Made by a program: the position numbers and the translations under genes | Part shown: positions 47,788 to 56,253 of the stretch, in pieces | Position numbering within the stretch: position 1 is the first letter of the stretch | Layout of the letters: each line of letters starts with the position of its first letter | Origin: Anaerovorax odorimutans | GTDB taxonomy: Bacteria; Bacillota; Clostridia; Peptostreptococcales; Anaerovoracaceae | Assembly (NCBI RefSeq): GCF_024459955.1 | Contig: NZ_JANFXK010000001.1 | Span: forward strand, 248,001 to 312,000 | Direction: 5' to 3' | Length of the DNA: 64,000 bases | The notes under the pieces: generated by a model | Told to the model about the DNA's origin: nothing | Databases searched by the model: none | The model's input: the letters and a program-made list of their open reading frames with translations, nothing else

Positions 47788-47838
47788 GGGAGCTGCCGCG
47801 TCAATGGTTCAGCCTTTGGCGCAGCAAGCTCCTTTTTT
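47788..47838 (+). terminator. Terminator of hom and SEC-C gene
   Basis: GGAGCTGCCGCGTCAA pairs imperfectly with TTGGCGCAGCAAGCTCC, followed by six T. Confidence 0.75.
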
Positions 47839-47919
47839 CATGTGTTTTATAAAATCCGCAGTCCCTCACGGAAGTCCAAATACTGCCTTGGCTTTTCAGC
47901 GGCAGCATTCTCTTGCGGA

Positions 47920-48432
47920 TCAAATTTCAAAGATCACCGGATTTCCCATATGTCTGAGGAATTTCAGGAAATCTTTTTTTGTCAGCGACAGAGTAGCCGT
48001 GTTATCGTTGGGGTGAAAGTTCACCAGGGTTCCCTCCTCCGCGTCGCAGACCGCCTTTCCCAGCACTACAATCACCTGATGCTCCCGATCATTGAGCAGC
48101 CCGAAAGGGCCTACGGATCCCGGCGTCAGTCCCAGACATCGCATCAGCTCTTCATCACCTGCAAAAGCGGCTTTGTTTCCCCATCCGGTCAATTTCCCAA
48201 GGGCTTTGAAGTCCAGCCGGCAGTGGTCTTCCAATATGACCAGCCAGCGCTCCGGTCCTTTTTTGTGCTTTATAAAAAGGTTCTTCAAATTTAGTCCCGG
48301 CAGCGCATATCCCTTTTCGTCAGCCTCGGCAACGGTAAAAAACGCCTCGTGCTCGTGGACCTGATACGAAATCTTCAATTCATCCAGCGCCTGATATACT
48401 TGCCCGCGGGCATTTTTTCCGTCTTTCTTCAT
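47920..48432 (-). CDS. ProXp-ala/PrdX-type prolyl-tRNA editing deacylase
   Basis: 170 residues of the YbaK/ProRS INS-like editing superfamily. Removes alanine (or similar small residues) wrongly attached to tRNA-Pro. Seen: early VHEHEAFFTVAEA, KNLFIKHKKG (conserved Lys of the editing site), GPFGLLND, and NFHPNDNTATLSL near the C-terminus, all typical of the PrdX/ProXp-ala branch. It overlaps the upstream nth frame by 4 bp. Family assignment is firm; exact substrate is inferred. Confidence 0.88.
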   Translation of the reverse strand: MKKDGKNARGQVYQALDELKISYQVHEHEAFFTVAEADEKGYALPGLNLKNLFIKHKKGPERWLVILEDHCRLDFKALGKLTGWGNKAAFAGDEELMRCLGLTPGSVGPFGLLNDREHQVIVVLGKAVCDAEEGTLVNFHPNDNTATLSLTKKDFLKFLRHMGNPVIFEI

Positions 48433-49070
48433 TTTGCGTTTACGCCCTTCTTTTTACATATGTAACCGATTACACAGTTTTCGCAGTCCGGCTTTCTGGC
48501 ATGGCAGCAATAGCGGCCGTGAAAAATCAAACTATGGTGCGCCCGGGACCATCTGTCCTCCGGCAAAGTCTTCATCAGCGCCAGCTCCGTCTTCAAAACA
48601 TCCTTTTCACTGACCAGCCCAATGCGGTTGGAAACCCTGAAAACATGGGTATCCACGGCGATCCGCTGATGCCCGAAACCAACTGACAGCACCACATTGG
48701 CGGTTTTTCTTCCCACACCGGGAAGCTCAATCAGTTTGTCGTAAGCCTCGGGGACCTGCCCGTCGTATTTCTCGACCAGCATCTTGGCCAAAGCCAGAAT
48801 ATTTTTCGATTTCGTCTTATACATCCCGATCCGCTTAATCGTTTCTTCAAGATTTTCCTGATCCGCCCGGGCTAAAGCATGGGCGTCCGGGTATGTTTCA
48901 AAAAGTTTTTTTGTGACTACATTAACGCTTTTATCCGTTGTTTGTGCCGACAAAACAACTGCCACTAAAAGCTGAAAAACGCTGCCGTGCTCCAGTGCGC
49001 AATCAGCGTCCGGATATTGCAATTCCAATTTATCCAGGATTTCATTGACCTGGGATTTCGTAAAGCTCAT
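48429..49070 (-). CDS. nth: Endonuclease III
   Basis: 213 residues. DNA glycosylase/AP lyase for oxidised pyrimidines in base excision repair. Helix-hairpin-helix LPGVGRKTANVVLS with catalytic Lys near residue 122, catalytic Asp in VDTHVFRVSNR near 140, and the C-terminal [4Fe-4S] ligands CxxxxxxCxxCxxxxxC (CHARKPDCENCVIGYIC). AAGGAGG precedes the start. Overlaps the editing-protein gene by 4 bp, suggesting one transcript. Confidence 0.97.
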   Translation of the reverse strand: MSFTKSQVNEILDKLELQYPDADCALEHGSVFQLLVAVVLSAQTTDKSVNVVTKKLFETYPDAHALARADQENLEETIKRIGMYKTKSKNILALAKMLVEKYDGQVPEAYDKLIELPGVGRKTANVVLSVGFGHQRIAVDTHVFRVSNRIGLVSEKDVLKTELALMKTLPEDRWSRAHHSLIFHGRYCCHARKPDCENCVIGYICKKKGVNAK

Positions 49071-49169
49071 TTCATACCTCCTTGAGTACGAATATGATTA
49101 TACATGCATCCCAAATTGTTTTCAACCGCAAGCAATATTTTGAGTTTTCTAAAAAATTAAAAAAAACTA

Positions 49170-49198
49170 GTTACATTTCTGACAATTTATAGTATAAT
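49170..49198 (+). promoter_or_regulatory. Candidate promoter of the NCS1 permease gene
   Basis: Perfect TATAAT (49193-49198) with GTTACA at 17-nt spacing, 51 nt before the ATG; GGAGGTG serves as ribosome site. Confidence 0.5.
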
Positions 49199-49248
49199 TG
49201 GTTATGAAATAATTTATGCTTTATAAATTTTAATATGGAGGTGTTTAA

Positions 49249-50841
49249 ATGTCAACGCACACACAAGTAGTTCGCAACGGACTATACGAATTGACGGATA
49301 CTGCCAAGGCAGAACTATTGTCTTCGAAGTATTACAATGAAGACTTGGCTCCCACTTCAGTATCCCAAAGAACCTGGACTACATACAACATTTCGATGCT
49401 GTGGGTAGGTATGTCGATCTGTATCCCATCCTTATCTCTGGCATCCGGACTTATCGGCATGGGCGTATCCCCATGGCTTTCCATCATCAATGTAGCCTTA
49501 GGCAACATCATCGTTCTGATCCCGATTCAGTTGAACTCGCAGGTCGGAACCAAATACGGTATCCCGTTCCCGCTGTTCGCCAGATTGACCTTCGGCGGAA
49601 GAGGCGCACAGATACCGGCACTCTTGAGGGCGATCACCGCCTGCGGCTGGACTTCGGTGCAGGCCTGGGTAGGCGGCGGCGCTGTAGCGGCTATCATCGG
49701 CTGTTTTATTCCAAAATTCGCACATGACGATTGGACCATGAGTCTTCCTTCCTGGGGCGGTATGGAAACAGTCGTAGCCGGACAGTTTATCGGTTACATC
49801 ATCTTTATCCTCTTCATTGGATGGGTTGCTTACAAAGGTATGGACCAGATCAAATGGGTCCAGAATGTCGGCGGACCACTGCTCATCGCTGTTATGATCG
49901 CACTGCTGATCTGGGCGGCTATGTACGCAAGCAATGCGGGATATTCCTTCTCAGACGTACTCAATTCACCGAATAATGACGCTCTGATTGAAAGCGGAGG
50001 CGGCTTTGCTCTCGTTTATCTGGGAGGTCTGATGGGCAACATCGCGTTCTGGGCTACAATGGCACTGAATATTCCGGACTTTTCCAGATACGCCAGATCC
50101 CAGAAAGATCAGTTCAGAGGCCAGCTGTACGGCATGCCTGTTCCAATGGCATTCTGCGCATTTGTAGGCGCTTTCTTCGCAAGAGCGACCGAGCTGGTAG
50201 ACGGTCAGGCAATGTTCGACCCGACCGCCGTATTCTATCGGATCGACAACAAGATCATCGTATTTATCGCAGCTCTGGCTGTAGTTGCAGCTACGGTTAC
50301 TACCTGCGTAGCAGCCAACGTAGTAGCACCGGCCAACGGATTCTCCAACATGAACCCGAAGAGAATCAGCTACAAGAAGGGCGTTGTTGGTACTATTTTC
50401 ATCGCGTTCTTCATCTTACAGGCTTGGTGGATCTATGGTTCCGGCGGCGCGTACTTCACTTGGATGAACGCTTACGGCACTATCCTCTCACCGATCGCGG
50501 CTATCTTCATCGCAGACTACTTCGTATGCAAGAAGAAGAAGGTAGAAGTTGCGGCACTGTTCAAGGGAGAAGAAGGAAGATACTGGTACAACGGAGGATT
50601 CAATCAGGCTGCAATCATCGCCTGGATCGTAGCATTCATTATTCCGCTGATCACTTACTTCCAGCCTGCCGGCGCAAGCAACGGTTTCTGGACGCTTATT
50701 ACTTGGATCAATTCCATTAACTACATCTGGTCCTTCATTATTGGTTTCATCGTTTATGTATTGCTGATGAAGACCAGCATGGCTAAGGATTCCTACATCT
50801 CTGACGAAGAGTTTAAGGCGATTGAAAAAGTAGAATCATAA
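49249..50841 (+). CDS. NCS1-family pyrimidine/hydantoin permease
   Basis: 530 residues with about 12 membrane helices. NCS1 features are visible: an N-terminal NEDLAPTSVSQRTWTTYNI segment, Gly-rich GLIGMGVSPW, PFPLFARLTFGGRGAQIPALLRA, GWTSVQAWVGG and MALNIPDFSRYARS. The family imports nucleobases, allantoin or hydantoins with Na+ or H+. The next gene is a dihydropyrimidinase, so dihydropyrimidines, uracil-type bases or hydantoins are the likely substrates; the exact one cannot be read from sequence. Confidence 0.93.
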   Translation: MSTHTQVVRNGLYELTDTAKAELLSSKYYNEDLAPTSVSQRTWTTYNISMLWVGMSICIPSLSLASGLIGMGVSPWLSIINVALGNIIVLIPIQLNSQVGTKYGIPFPLFARLTFGGRGAQIPALLRAITACGWTSVQAWVGGGAVAAIIGCFIPKFAHDDWTMSLPSWGGMETVVAGQFIGYIIFILFIGWVAYKGMDQIKWVQNVGGPLLIAVMIALLIWAAMYASNAGYSFSDVLNSPNNDALIESGGGFALVYLGGLMGNIAFWATMALNIPDFSRYARSQKDQFRGQLYGMPVPMAFCAFVGAFFARATELVDGQAMFDPTAVFYRIDNKIIVFIAALAVVAATVTTCVAANVVAPANGFSNMNPKRISYKKGVVGTIFIAFFILQAWWIYGSGGAYFTWMNAYGTILSPIAAIFIADYFVCKKKKVEVAALFKGEEGRYWYNGGFNQAAIIAWIVAFIIPLITYFQPAGASNGFWTLITWINSINYIWSFIIGFIVYVLLMKTSMAKDSYISDEEFKAIEKVES

Positions 50842-50879
50842 AGAAGTTCCGTTTTCACAAAGACTTAAATAGCAACATC

Positions 50880-50909
50880 GTAGAAGCCTTTGAAACCAAA
50901 GGCTTCTAC
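50880..50909 (+). terminator. Hairpin between permease and dihydropyrimidinase genes
   Basis: Perfect 13-bp stem GTAGAAGCCTTTG / CAAAGGCTTCTAC with loop AAAC, followed by TCTTATC rather than a T run. It could be a partial terminator or a transcript-processing site setting unequal expression of the two genes. Confidence 0.55.
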
Positions 50910-51021
50910 TCTTATCCAAAGGGCAGCGCTGGCCCGACCATTTTATGGCAACAGCGTACATTGTCGATATTTCCGAAATATTGAAATCAATGTTTTCTAC
51001 ATAATAGAAGGAGGTTGTATT

Positions 51022-52443
51022 ATGGATTTATTAATCAAGGGCGGCACCGTCGTAACAGCACAGTCGAGCTTTAAAGCGGACGTGGCCGTAAAAAATGGTA
51101 AAATCACTGCCATCGGTGCAAATCTGAAACCGGAAAAGGGAGCTGAGGTAGTAGATGCCAAAGGCAAACTGGTACTTCCGGGCGCAATTGACGGACATAC
51201 TCATCTGGCTATGCCGTTCGGCGGAACGATTTCCACAGATGACTATTATGCGGGCACAAGATCCGCTGCCTGCGGCGGAACAACCACCGTATTCGATTTC
51301 GTTCTGCAGGGACAGGGTGAACCGATGCTGGATGCCATCAATAGAAGAAATGATCTGGCTGCTCCAACTGCGGCAGTGGATTACTCGTTCCATATCGGCG
51401 TTGGCGATGTCACCACTGATGAAATGCTGGATTCCATGGAGGATGCCGTTAAGTTTGGCGTAACCTCCTTTAAAGTATTCATGGTATATGATTTCGGCGT
51501 AGATGACGGACAGTTCTACAAGACTCTGGTAAAAGCAAAAGATATCGGTGCTCTTGTGGGCGTTCACGCTGAAAACAGAGAAGTAAACAATGTGCTGATC
51601 GCTCAGTATCTCTCCGAAGGCAAAACAGATGCCTGGTGGCATTATATGTCCAAGAATGAAGCAGTTGAAGGCGAAGCCGACGTAAGAGCCATCAATTTGG
51701 CGAAAATGGCCGGCACTTCTCTGTACATTGTTCATCTGGCAAATAAGCAGGGTATGGATGCTGTTACGGAAGCAAGAGACCAGGGTTATCCGATCTTCGC
51801 AGAGACTTGCCCGCAGTACCTGTACTTTACCAGCAAGGTTTATAAGGATGGAATTCCGGAACAGAATCTGAGAGCCCGCGACTTTGTATGTTCCCCTCCA
51901 ATGAAGGGCAAGGAGTCCCAGGACGCTCTGTGGGAAGGAATTAAGAGAGGCGACATTTCAACCATCGCAACAGACCACTGCCCGTTCACGAAAGCTGAAA
52001 AGGACTGGGGAATCACGCAGAAAGACGGTACCCCAGGAAACTTCACTACGATCCCGAATGGGTGCGCAGGCATTGAAAACATGTATCCTTACGTTCTCTC
52101 GGAAGCCAACAAGGGCAGAATCTCCTTTAACAAGGCGGTTGAGCTGTGCGCAACGAACCCGTCAAAGCTGTTCGGGCTGGATCACGCAAAGGGCGCTCTG
52201 CAGGTTGGACTGGACGCGGATATCGTAATTTACGATCCTAAGAAGAACTTCACCATCACCAACGACGCTATGCATGGCGACACCGATCATACGATCTGGG
52301 AAGGCGTTCCTGTAAAGGGATATCCGGTAGCTACTTACAGCAGAGGAAATCTGGTTTACAAAGACGGCGAGTTCCTCGGCAAGAAGGGTGACGGTAAATT
52401 CGTAAAATGCAATAAGATTAAGCATAAGACTCCGACACTTTAG
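51022..52443 (+). CDS. hydA: Dihydropyrimidinase / D-hydantoinase
   Basis: 473 residues from ATG 51022 (MDLLIKGG), selected for GAAGGAGG 7 nt upstream; the frame extends 132 nt further without a ribosome site. Amidohydrolase that opens the ring of dihydrouracil, dihydrothymine or 5-substituted hydantoins. Metal ligands: GHTHLAMPFGG (His-x-His), the carboxylated Lys in TSFKVFMVYDF, His in GVHAEN and IVHLAN, and Asp in IATDHCPF. Partner of the NCS1 permease; no beta-ureidopropionase or carbamoylase gene is in the window. Confidence 0.93.
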   Translation: MDLLIKGGTVVTAQSSFKADVAVKNGKITAIGANLKPEKGAEVVDAKGKLVLPGAIDGHTHLAMPFGGTISTDDYYAGTRSAACGGTTTVFDFVLQGQGEPMLDAINRRNDLAAPTAAVDYSFHIGVGDVTTDEMLDSMEDAVKFGVTSFKVFMVYDFGVDDGQFYKTLVKAKDIGALVGVHAENREVNNVLIAQYLSEGKTDAWWHYMSKNEAVEGEADVRAINLAKMAGTSLYIVHLANKQGMDAVTEARDQGYPIFAETCPQYLYFTSKVYKDGIPEQNLRARDFVCSPPMKGKESQDALWEGIKRGDISTIATDHCPFTKAEKDWGITQKDGTPGNFTTIPNGCAGIENMYPYVLSEANKGRISFNKAVELCATNPSKLFGLDHAKGALQVGLDADIVIYDPKKNFTITNDAMHGDTDHTIWEGVPVKGYPVATYSRGNLVYKDGEFLGKKGDGKFVKCNKIKHKTPTL

Positions 52444-52483
52444 TACATCATAAGCGCCATATCGAGTTGTTTTTGAGAAGAGA

Positions 52484-52517
52484 GGGACTGCAGCATCATG
52501 ATGCTGCAGTCCCCTTT
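52484..52517 (+). terminator. Terminator after dihydropyrimidinase
   Basis: Fully palindromic GGACTGCAGCATCATGATGC followed by TGCAGTCC, then CCTTTTATTT, 40 nt past the stop. Confidence 0.85.
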
Positions 52518-52552
52518 TATTTGAATGCCGCAGGAGCATTGCAAAATAGGTA

Positions 52553-52735
52553 AATTGCGATTTTTAGCAACACGCAGCAAAAAATCGAGTTCTTGTTGAA
52601 CTTTTTTCAAGGGTGCAGAGCCTGCAAGAACAGATTCTCGGTCAATATGCAGCTTTTGGACCGGTCGGAGATCGCAAGCTTTGGAAATACTTCAACAAGA
52701 AAGTAGAAATGGGTTCGCTGTTGAACAACTATGTA
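52553..52735 (-). repeat. Dispersed intergenic repeat, inverted partial copy
   Basis: Read on the minus strand it matches the TTCAAC module of the 444-bp units: GTTGTTCAACA, CTTGTTGAAGTATTTCCAAAG, CTGCATATTGACCGAGA, GCTCTGCACCCTTGAAAAAAG, TTCAACAA, TTTGCTGCGTGTTG and AAAAATCG. It lacks the GTTACGCA module. It lies between the dihydropyrimidinase and diguanylate cyclase genes. Confidence 0.75.
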
Positions 52736-52799
52736 GATTGCTTAAAAAAGGCTTCATCTCCAAGGGTTACGGCTGCCTCCCTCTGCCCAAAATAAAGAA

Positions 52800-52823
52800 A
52801 GTTTTTCGCCACGGCGAAAAACT
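52800..52823 (-). terminator. Terminator of the diguanylate cyclase gene
   Basis: AGTTTTTCGCC / GGCGAAAAACT inverted repeat followed on the minus strand by TTCTTTATTTT, 19 nt after the stop. Confidence 0.7.
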
Positions 52824-52842
52824 CCCACTGTTTTTTCCAACT

Positions 52843-53937
52843 TCAGGCCAGCACAATGCTGCCTTTTCTTTCCTTTTTGGCCTGATACATGGCCTTGTCC
52901 GCCCGAGCGATAAGATCTTCCAAGTCCAGGCTGCTGTCATAAGGCGTCGCGCCGATACTGACAGAAAGCAGGGCTCCCCCTTTTGTTTCTCCAATCGTGT
53001 ACTGGCTCAGCTGGTATTGCAGCTCTTCCAGCCGTTTCTCCGCGTCCGCCCATTTATCATCGTAGATCAGCGCGCAAAATTCATCGCCGCCATACCGAAA
53101 GCACAGCATCCCGCACACCGGCTCCCGGCACTGCTCGCCTATGAATCTCAACACCGCATCCCCTTCCAAATGCCCGTAAGTATCGTTGATCTCCTTAAAA
53201 CCGTCAATGTCCCACATGGACAGGAAAGTTGGGAGCGCTCCGATTTCCCCTGCTTTTGCTTTTTCCTGAAAATCACTTAAGGCTCTGAGATTATACAGTT
53301 TTGTCAGGGAATCCCTCTGGGCCGTCTCTTTCATTTGACTCCATGCTTCAATGCTTTGAAGCATCATTTCCCGCTTTTCATTTTCCAGGCGTATAATCGT
53401 CAGCGAGAGTACATAGATCCCGCAGAGAACAATTACTGCCAGCAGCAGGTCCGCCAGCTCATCCGCAAGAAAGACAACGGAGGGGTCAATGCAATAGATT
53501 GCGCTGAGACACCTTCCGATCAGGGCTGCGAAAAAAGTAATCGTTGTAAGGAACTTATCCCCATAAAATACGGTGATGATAATCATAAAAGCAAACAGCA
53601 AAAATACGGACGGAAACGTTGCATGAATAATGGCTATAACAAAAGCCGCTGCTACCGCCAGCAGCGACACTGTATACGCCTTCATCTTAAAGGTCGTTTT
53701 ATCCGACTTGTAAACGATCCAGGCCGCAAGAACGCCGATCAGATTAAGGCCTGTCGGCAGGGCTACGTATTTAACAAAATATCTGGCCGGCTCTGATTCC
53801 ATTGTACCCTGTGCGGACAGAACAAAGTAAAAGGCAATCTCAGCCGCAAATGTGGCCACAGCCATTCCAAAAAGCGTCTGCATGTGAATCGACAACGCTT
53901 TTTCCAGCGTTTTTTCATACCTATTGGTCATTTTCAT
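52843..53937 (-). CDS. Membrane diguanylate cyclase (GGDEF)
   Basis: 364 residues. About six membrane helices (20-190) without a recognised sensor domain, a short coiled linker (KREMMLQSIEAWSQMKETAQRDSLTKLYN), then a GGDEF domain (about 208-360) with an intact FRYGGDEF active site. It makes c-di-GMP from two GTP. The five-residue-upstream RxxD inhibitory site is missing (CGML at that position), so product inhibition is probably absent. No EAL domain. The start overlaps the upstream membrane-protein gene by 17 bp, indicating coupling. Confidence 0.9.
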   Translation of the reverse strand: MKMTNRYEKTLEKALSIHMQTLFGMAVATFAAEIAFYFVLSAQGTMESEPARYFVKYVALPTGLNLIGVLAAWIVYKSDKTTFKMKAYTVSLLAVAAAFVIAIIHATFPSVFLLFAFMIIITVFYGDKFLTTITFFAALIGRCLSAIYCIDPSVVFLADELADLLLAVIVLCGIYVLSLTIIRLENEKREMMLQSIEAWSQMKETAQRDSLTKLYNLRALSDFQEKAKAGEIGALPTFLSMWDIDGFKEINDTYGHLEGDAVLRFIGEQCREPVCGMLCFRYGGDEFCALIYDDKWADAEKRLEELQYQLSQYTIGETKGGALLSVSIGATPYDSSLDLEDLIARADKAMYQAKKERKGSIVLA

Positions 53938-54481
53938 TGTTTTCCTTTTCCGATAAATGAAAAGATACCACTTCCTGCTTTCGGAACCGTTTTCGGTAGA
54001 TGCGGATGAGCAGCGTATAAATCAAATCATACAGCAGCAGAAACAGTACCCCTGCCGCGATCAACACCCCTGCAGGCAGATCCGGCAGCTCCACATTGCC
54101 CAGCGCCACGCCCCTGAATCCCAAAAACGCCGCCGACAGGAGTCCTGCGAAAAACAGGACTTTCAATAGCACCTGAACGACAGGGTTTCTTATCTTTTCA
54201 ATATAATACTTTAGTATTCCGTAAATACCGAAGAGACAGGCATAGGGCAGAATTGCCACCTTATTGGGCACTACTAAAAGCCCCAGCAGTACGGCCGCGA
54301 CATATAAAAGAACTCCGCCCTTGACCCCTGTCTCAATAATCATTACCGCAATAAACAGGGAACTGAGAGCGTACAGCGTCAGCTCCACTCCCGGAACAAA
54401 AGACGCCCCGAACATGAATACAACGGACAGTGCCAGACAAATTCCGCCCAGCGCAAGTTTAAAGGTTTTTTTGTTTGCCAC
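53921..54481 (-). CDS. Small integral membrane protein, unknown
   Basis: 186 residues with five to six hydrophobic helices (about 9-28, 32-48, 54-88, 103-122, 137-160) and a basic, then acidic, cytoplasmic tail (KRFRKQEVVSF...ENNENDQ). The pattern of short helices and the N-terminal LALGGICLALSVVFMFGASFVPGVEL segment recall substrate-binding S components of ECF transporters and related proteins, but no signature is clear. Coupled by overlap to the diguanylate cyclase and only 17 bp downstream of the J-domain gene. Confidence 0.7.
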   Translation of the reverse strand: MANKKTFKLALGGICLALSVVFMFGASFVPGVELTLYALSSLFIAVMIIETGVKGGVLLYVAAVLLGLLVVPNKVAILPYACLFGIYGILKYYIEKIRNPVVQVLLKVLFFAGLLSAAFLGFRGVALGNVELPDLPAGVLIAAGVLFLLLYDLIYTLLIRIYRKRFRKQEVVSFHLSEKENNENDQ

Positions 54482-54498
54482 CTAATCCCCCCTTGAAT

Positions 54499-55098
54499 TT
54501 AGAAGCAGTCACAGCACATATCCGCGCAACAATAACACTGCAGAGCCTTGCAGAAAGCGTCCTCCGTCGAATTATAGCCTCTTCCGTAGGCCGTATTCTG
54601 ATAGCTCCGGCCGACATTCATCATCTGACCCAGAGCCTGGCTGTATTCCGGATTAGAGGGGTCCATATTGACCGCCTGCTGCACCTTACTGACTGCGTCA
54701 TCGTACCAGCCTTTTCTGTAGGACAGCATTCCCGACAAAAACATCCATTCCGCATTGCGGTTCTGGGTTCTGTTGAGGATCTCTTCCGCCGCTTGCAGAT
54801 TCCCCATATCGATATTTCTTCTCACCTGATTGAACTCCGGCGTAGTCCGGGCCTGACCATATCCGTTTCCACGGCTGGACCCCGGCCCGTATCCCGTATT
54901 TGCGGAAGTACCCCCGTAGCCCTTCATGAGCATATCGTAGGCCTCGTTTACTTCCTGGAGCTTTTCTTCCGCCAGATCGGCCAGCGGATTATTCTGATAT
55001 CTGTCGGGATGATATTTTTTCACCAGCTCTTTGTAAGCCGCTTTGATTTCTTCCTCGGAAGCCCCCTGTCTGACTCCCAGTACTTCATATGGATCCAT
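54499..55098 (-). CDS. J-domain protein with TPR-like region and Cys-rich tail
   Basis: 199 residues. Residues 1-65 are a J-domain with the HPD tripeptide (KYHPDRYQ, about 28-35) that stimulates an Hsp70 ATPase. A Gly/Asn-rich linker and two TPR-like helical repeats (about 100-165; [15 protein letters not shown]) follow. The C-terminus is unusually Cys-rich ([12 protein letters not shown], six Cys in the last 12 residues), perhaps a metal site or membrane-proximal acylation or disulfide patch. No G/F or zinc-finger DnaJ domains, so it is not the main DnaJ. Its start overlaps the upstream gene by one base (TAATG). Confidence 0.85.
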   Translation of the reverse strand: MDPYEVLGVRQGASEEEIKAAYKELVKKYHPDRYQNNPLADLAEEKLQEVNEAYDMLMKGYGGTSANTGYGPGSSRGNGYGQARTTPEFNQVRRNIDMGNLQAAEEILNRTQNRNAEWMFLSGMLSYRKGWYDDAVSKVQQAVNMDPSNPEYSQALGQMMNVGRSYQNTAYGRGYNSTEDAFCKALQCYCCADMCCDCF

Positions 55099-55955
55099 TA
55101 CTCCTCCTTTTGGGTCATATTCTGTGTTCTTCGCAATAACCCCTTGTAAATTATATTTTCTATTATACCTTCATTTTTCCTAATAGCAAGCAGATCCGCA
55201 GCCTTTCCCATTTCCCCCAGATAATGATAGAGGTTAAATTCGCAGGTTTCCATGATCCGCTCTCTGAAATCCGGCTCGCCCGGCTCATAGCCAAAGCGGT
55301 AGATCAGCGGATTATATGCTCCGCTCTCAATATTATCTTCAATATCGTCTACAGCGTCCATCAGATAAATCCATTTACCTAAATGGTAACCGATTCTGCG
55401 TAGCGCTTCCTGCTCTTTAAAGCTTTCCGGGAGCGGCCCTTCTTCAAAGATGGCCTCCATGATTCTGGCAAATGCCTCTGCTGCCTGATCCAGATTGCCG
55501 CATTTTTCCTCTTCCAGCCGGCCGAGCTCTTTCAGGCACTCTTCCACCTTGAGGCAAAGCTGTGGTCTGGCCTTTTCCAGCTTTCTATAGATGCCCTTCA
55601 TTGTCCCCACTGCGGCCCTGGCATAAAGCTTTCCTTCGTCATGGGCATCATCCAGCAATTTGTGCCAGGCCAGAATCAGCATCACATCACCTGCGTAGTC
55701 GATCACTTCATTTTGCACGATGGTTTTCTTTTTCAGCGGATGGATGATGCAGTGCTCCTTTGAGGGGATATCCTCTTCTCTGCTGAGGCTTCCGATAAGC
55801 AGCGCTAAGAACGCGGCGTCGTAGCTCAGCACCATCCTTGGGAGTTGACCGTAGCGCCTTGCGATTGACTTGCAGATACCGCAGTAATATCCGTTATATA
55901 CTTCGAATTCCCGCATTTTCAGTTCCGGCTTATCCGCTGTCACATATCCTAGCAT
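55098..55955 (-). CDS. DUF5685 family protein
   Basis: 285 residues from ATG 55955 ([28 protein letters not shown]), with AAAGGGG about 9 nt upstream. The open frame continues 177 nt more but without a ribosome site and with unlikely sequence. Mostly helical. The N-terminal [13 protein letters not shown] motif and later [20 protein letters not shown] and [14 protein letters not shown] acidic helices are characteristic of the family, which is found next to J-domain genes in Clostridia. The paired DD motifs resemble all-helical prenyl-synthase-like folds; enzymatic function is unproven. Confidence 0.8.
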   Translation of the reverse strand: MLGYVTADKPELKMREFEVYNGYYCGICKSIARRYGQLPRMVLSYDAAFLALLIGSLSREEDIPSKEHCIIHPLKKKTIVQNEVIDYAGDVMLILAWHKLLDDAHDEGKLYARAAVGTMKGIYRKLEKARPQLCLKVEECLKELGRLEEEKCGNLDQAAEAFARIMEAIFEEGPLPESFKEQEALRRIGYHLGKWIYLMDAVDDIEDNIESGAYNPLIYRFGYEPGEPDFRERIMETCEFNLYHYLGEMGKAADLLAIRKNEGIIENIIYKGLLRRTQNMTQKEE

Positions 55956-56114
55956 TTGTATCTGCCCCTTTCTGAGACTTAGAGTACCATAACGCCTTCC
56001 GAAATTCAAACAGAATGTAGAAAATATCATAAAATCTTCATTAATTTTAAACCCAATTTTGCCTGAAAATACAGGGTTTTGCCCCCTGCGCCACTTTACT
56101 GCCGCACATCGCTC

Positions 56115-56152
56115 TTGACCTGCCATGCGCATACTGGTATACTTGTATACAA
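56115..56152 (+). promoter_or_regulatory. acn promoter with GntR-type operator
   Basis: TTGACC (56115-56120), 17-nt spacer, TATACT (56138-56143). The palindrome TTGTATACAA (56143-56152) overlaps the -10 end and the start point, and a half copy GTATAC lies directly before it (56137-56142). TTGTATACAA is the kind of operator bound by FCD-type GntR regulators, one of which is encoded in the same gene cluster. Confidence 0.7.
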
Positions 56153-56253
56153 TGATGTCGAATAAAGAACATCACGATTCCGCACCCCTTCCGGGGACGG
56201 TTCAAAAAGTCAATAAAGCTACATTATATAAGAAACAAGGAGGTCCATATACA

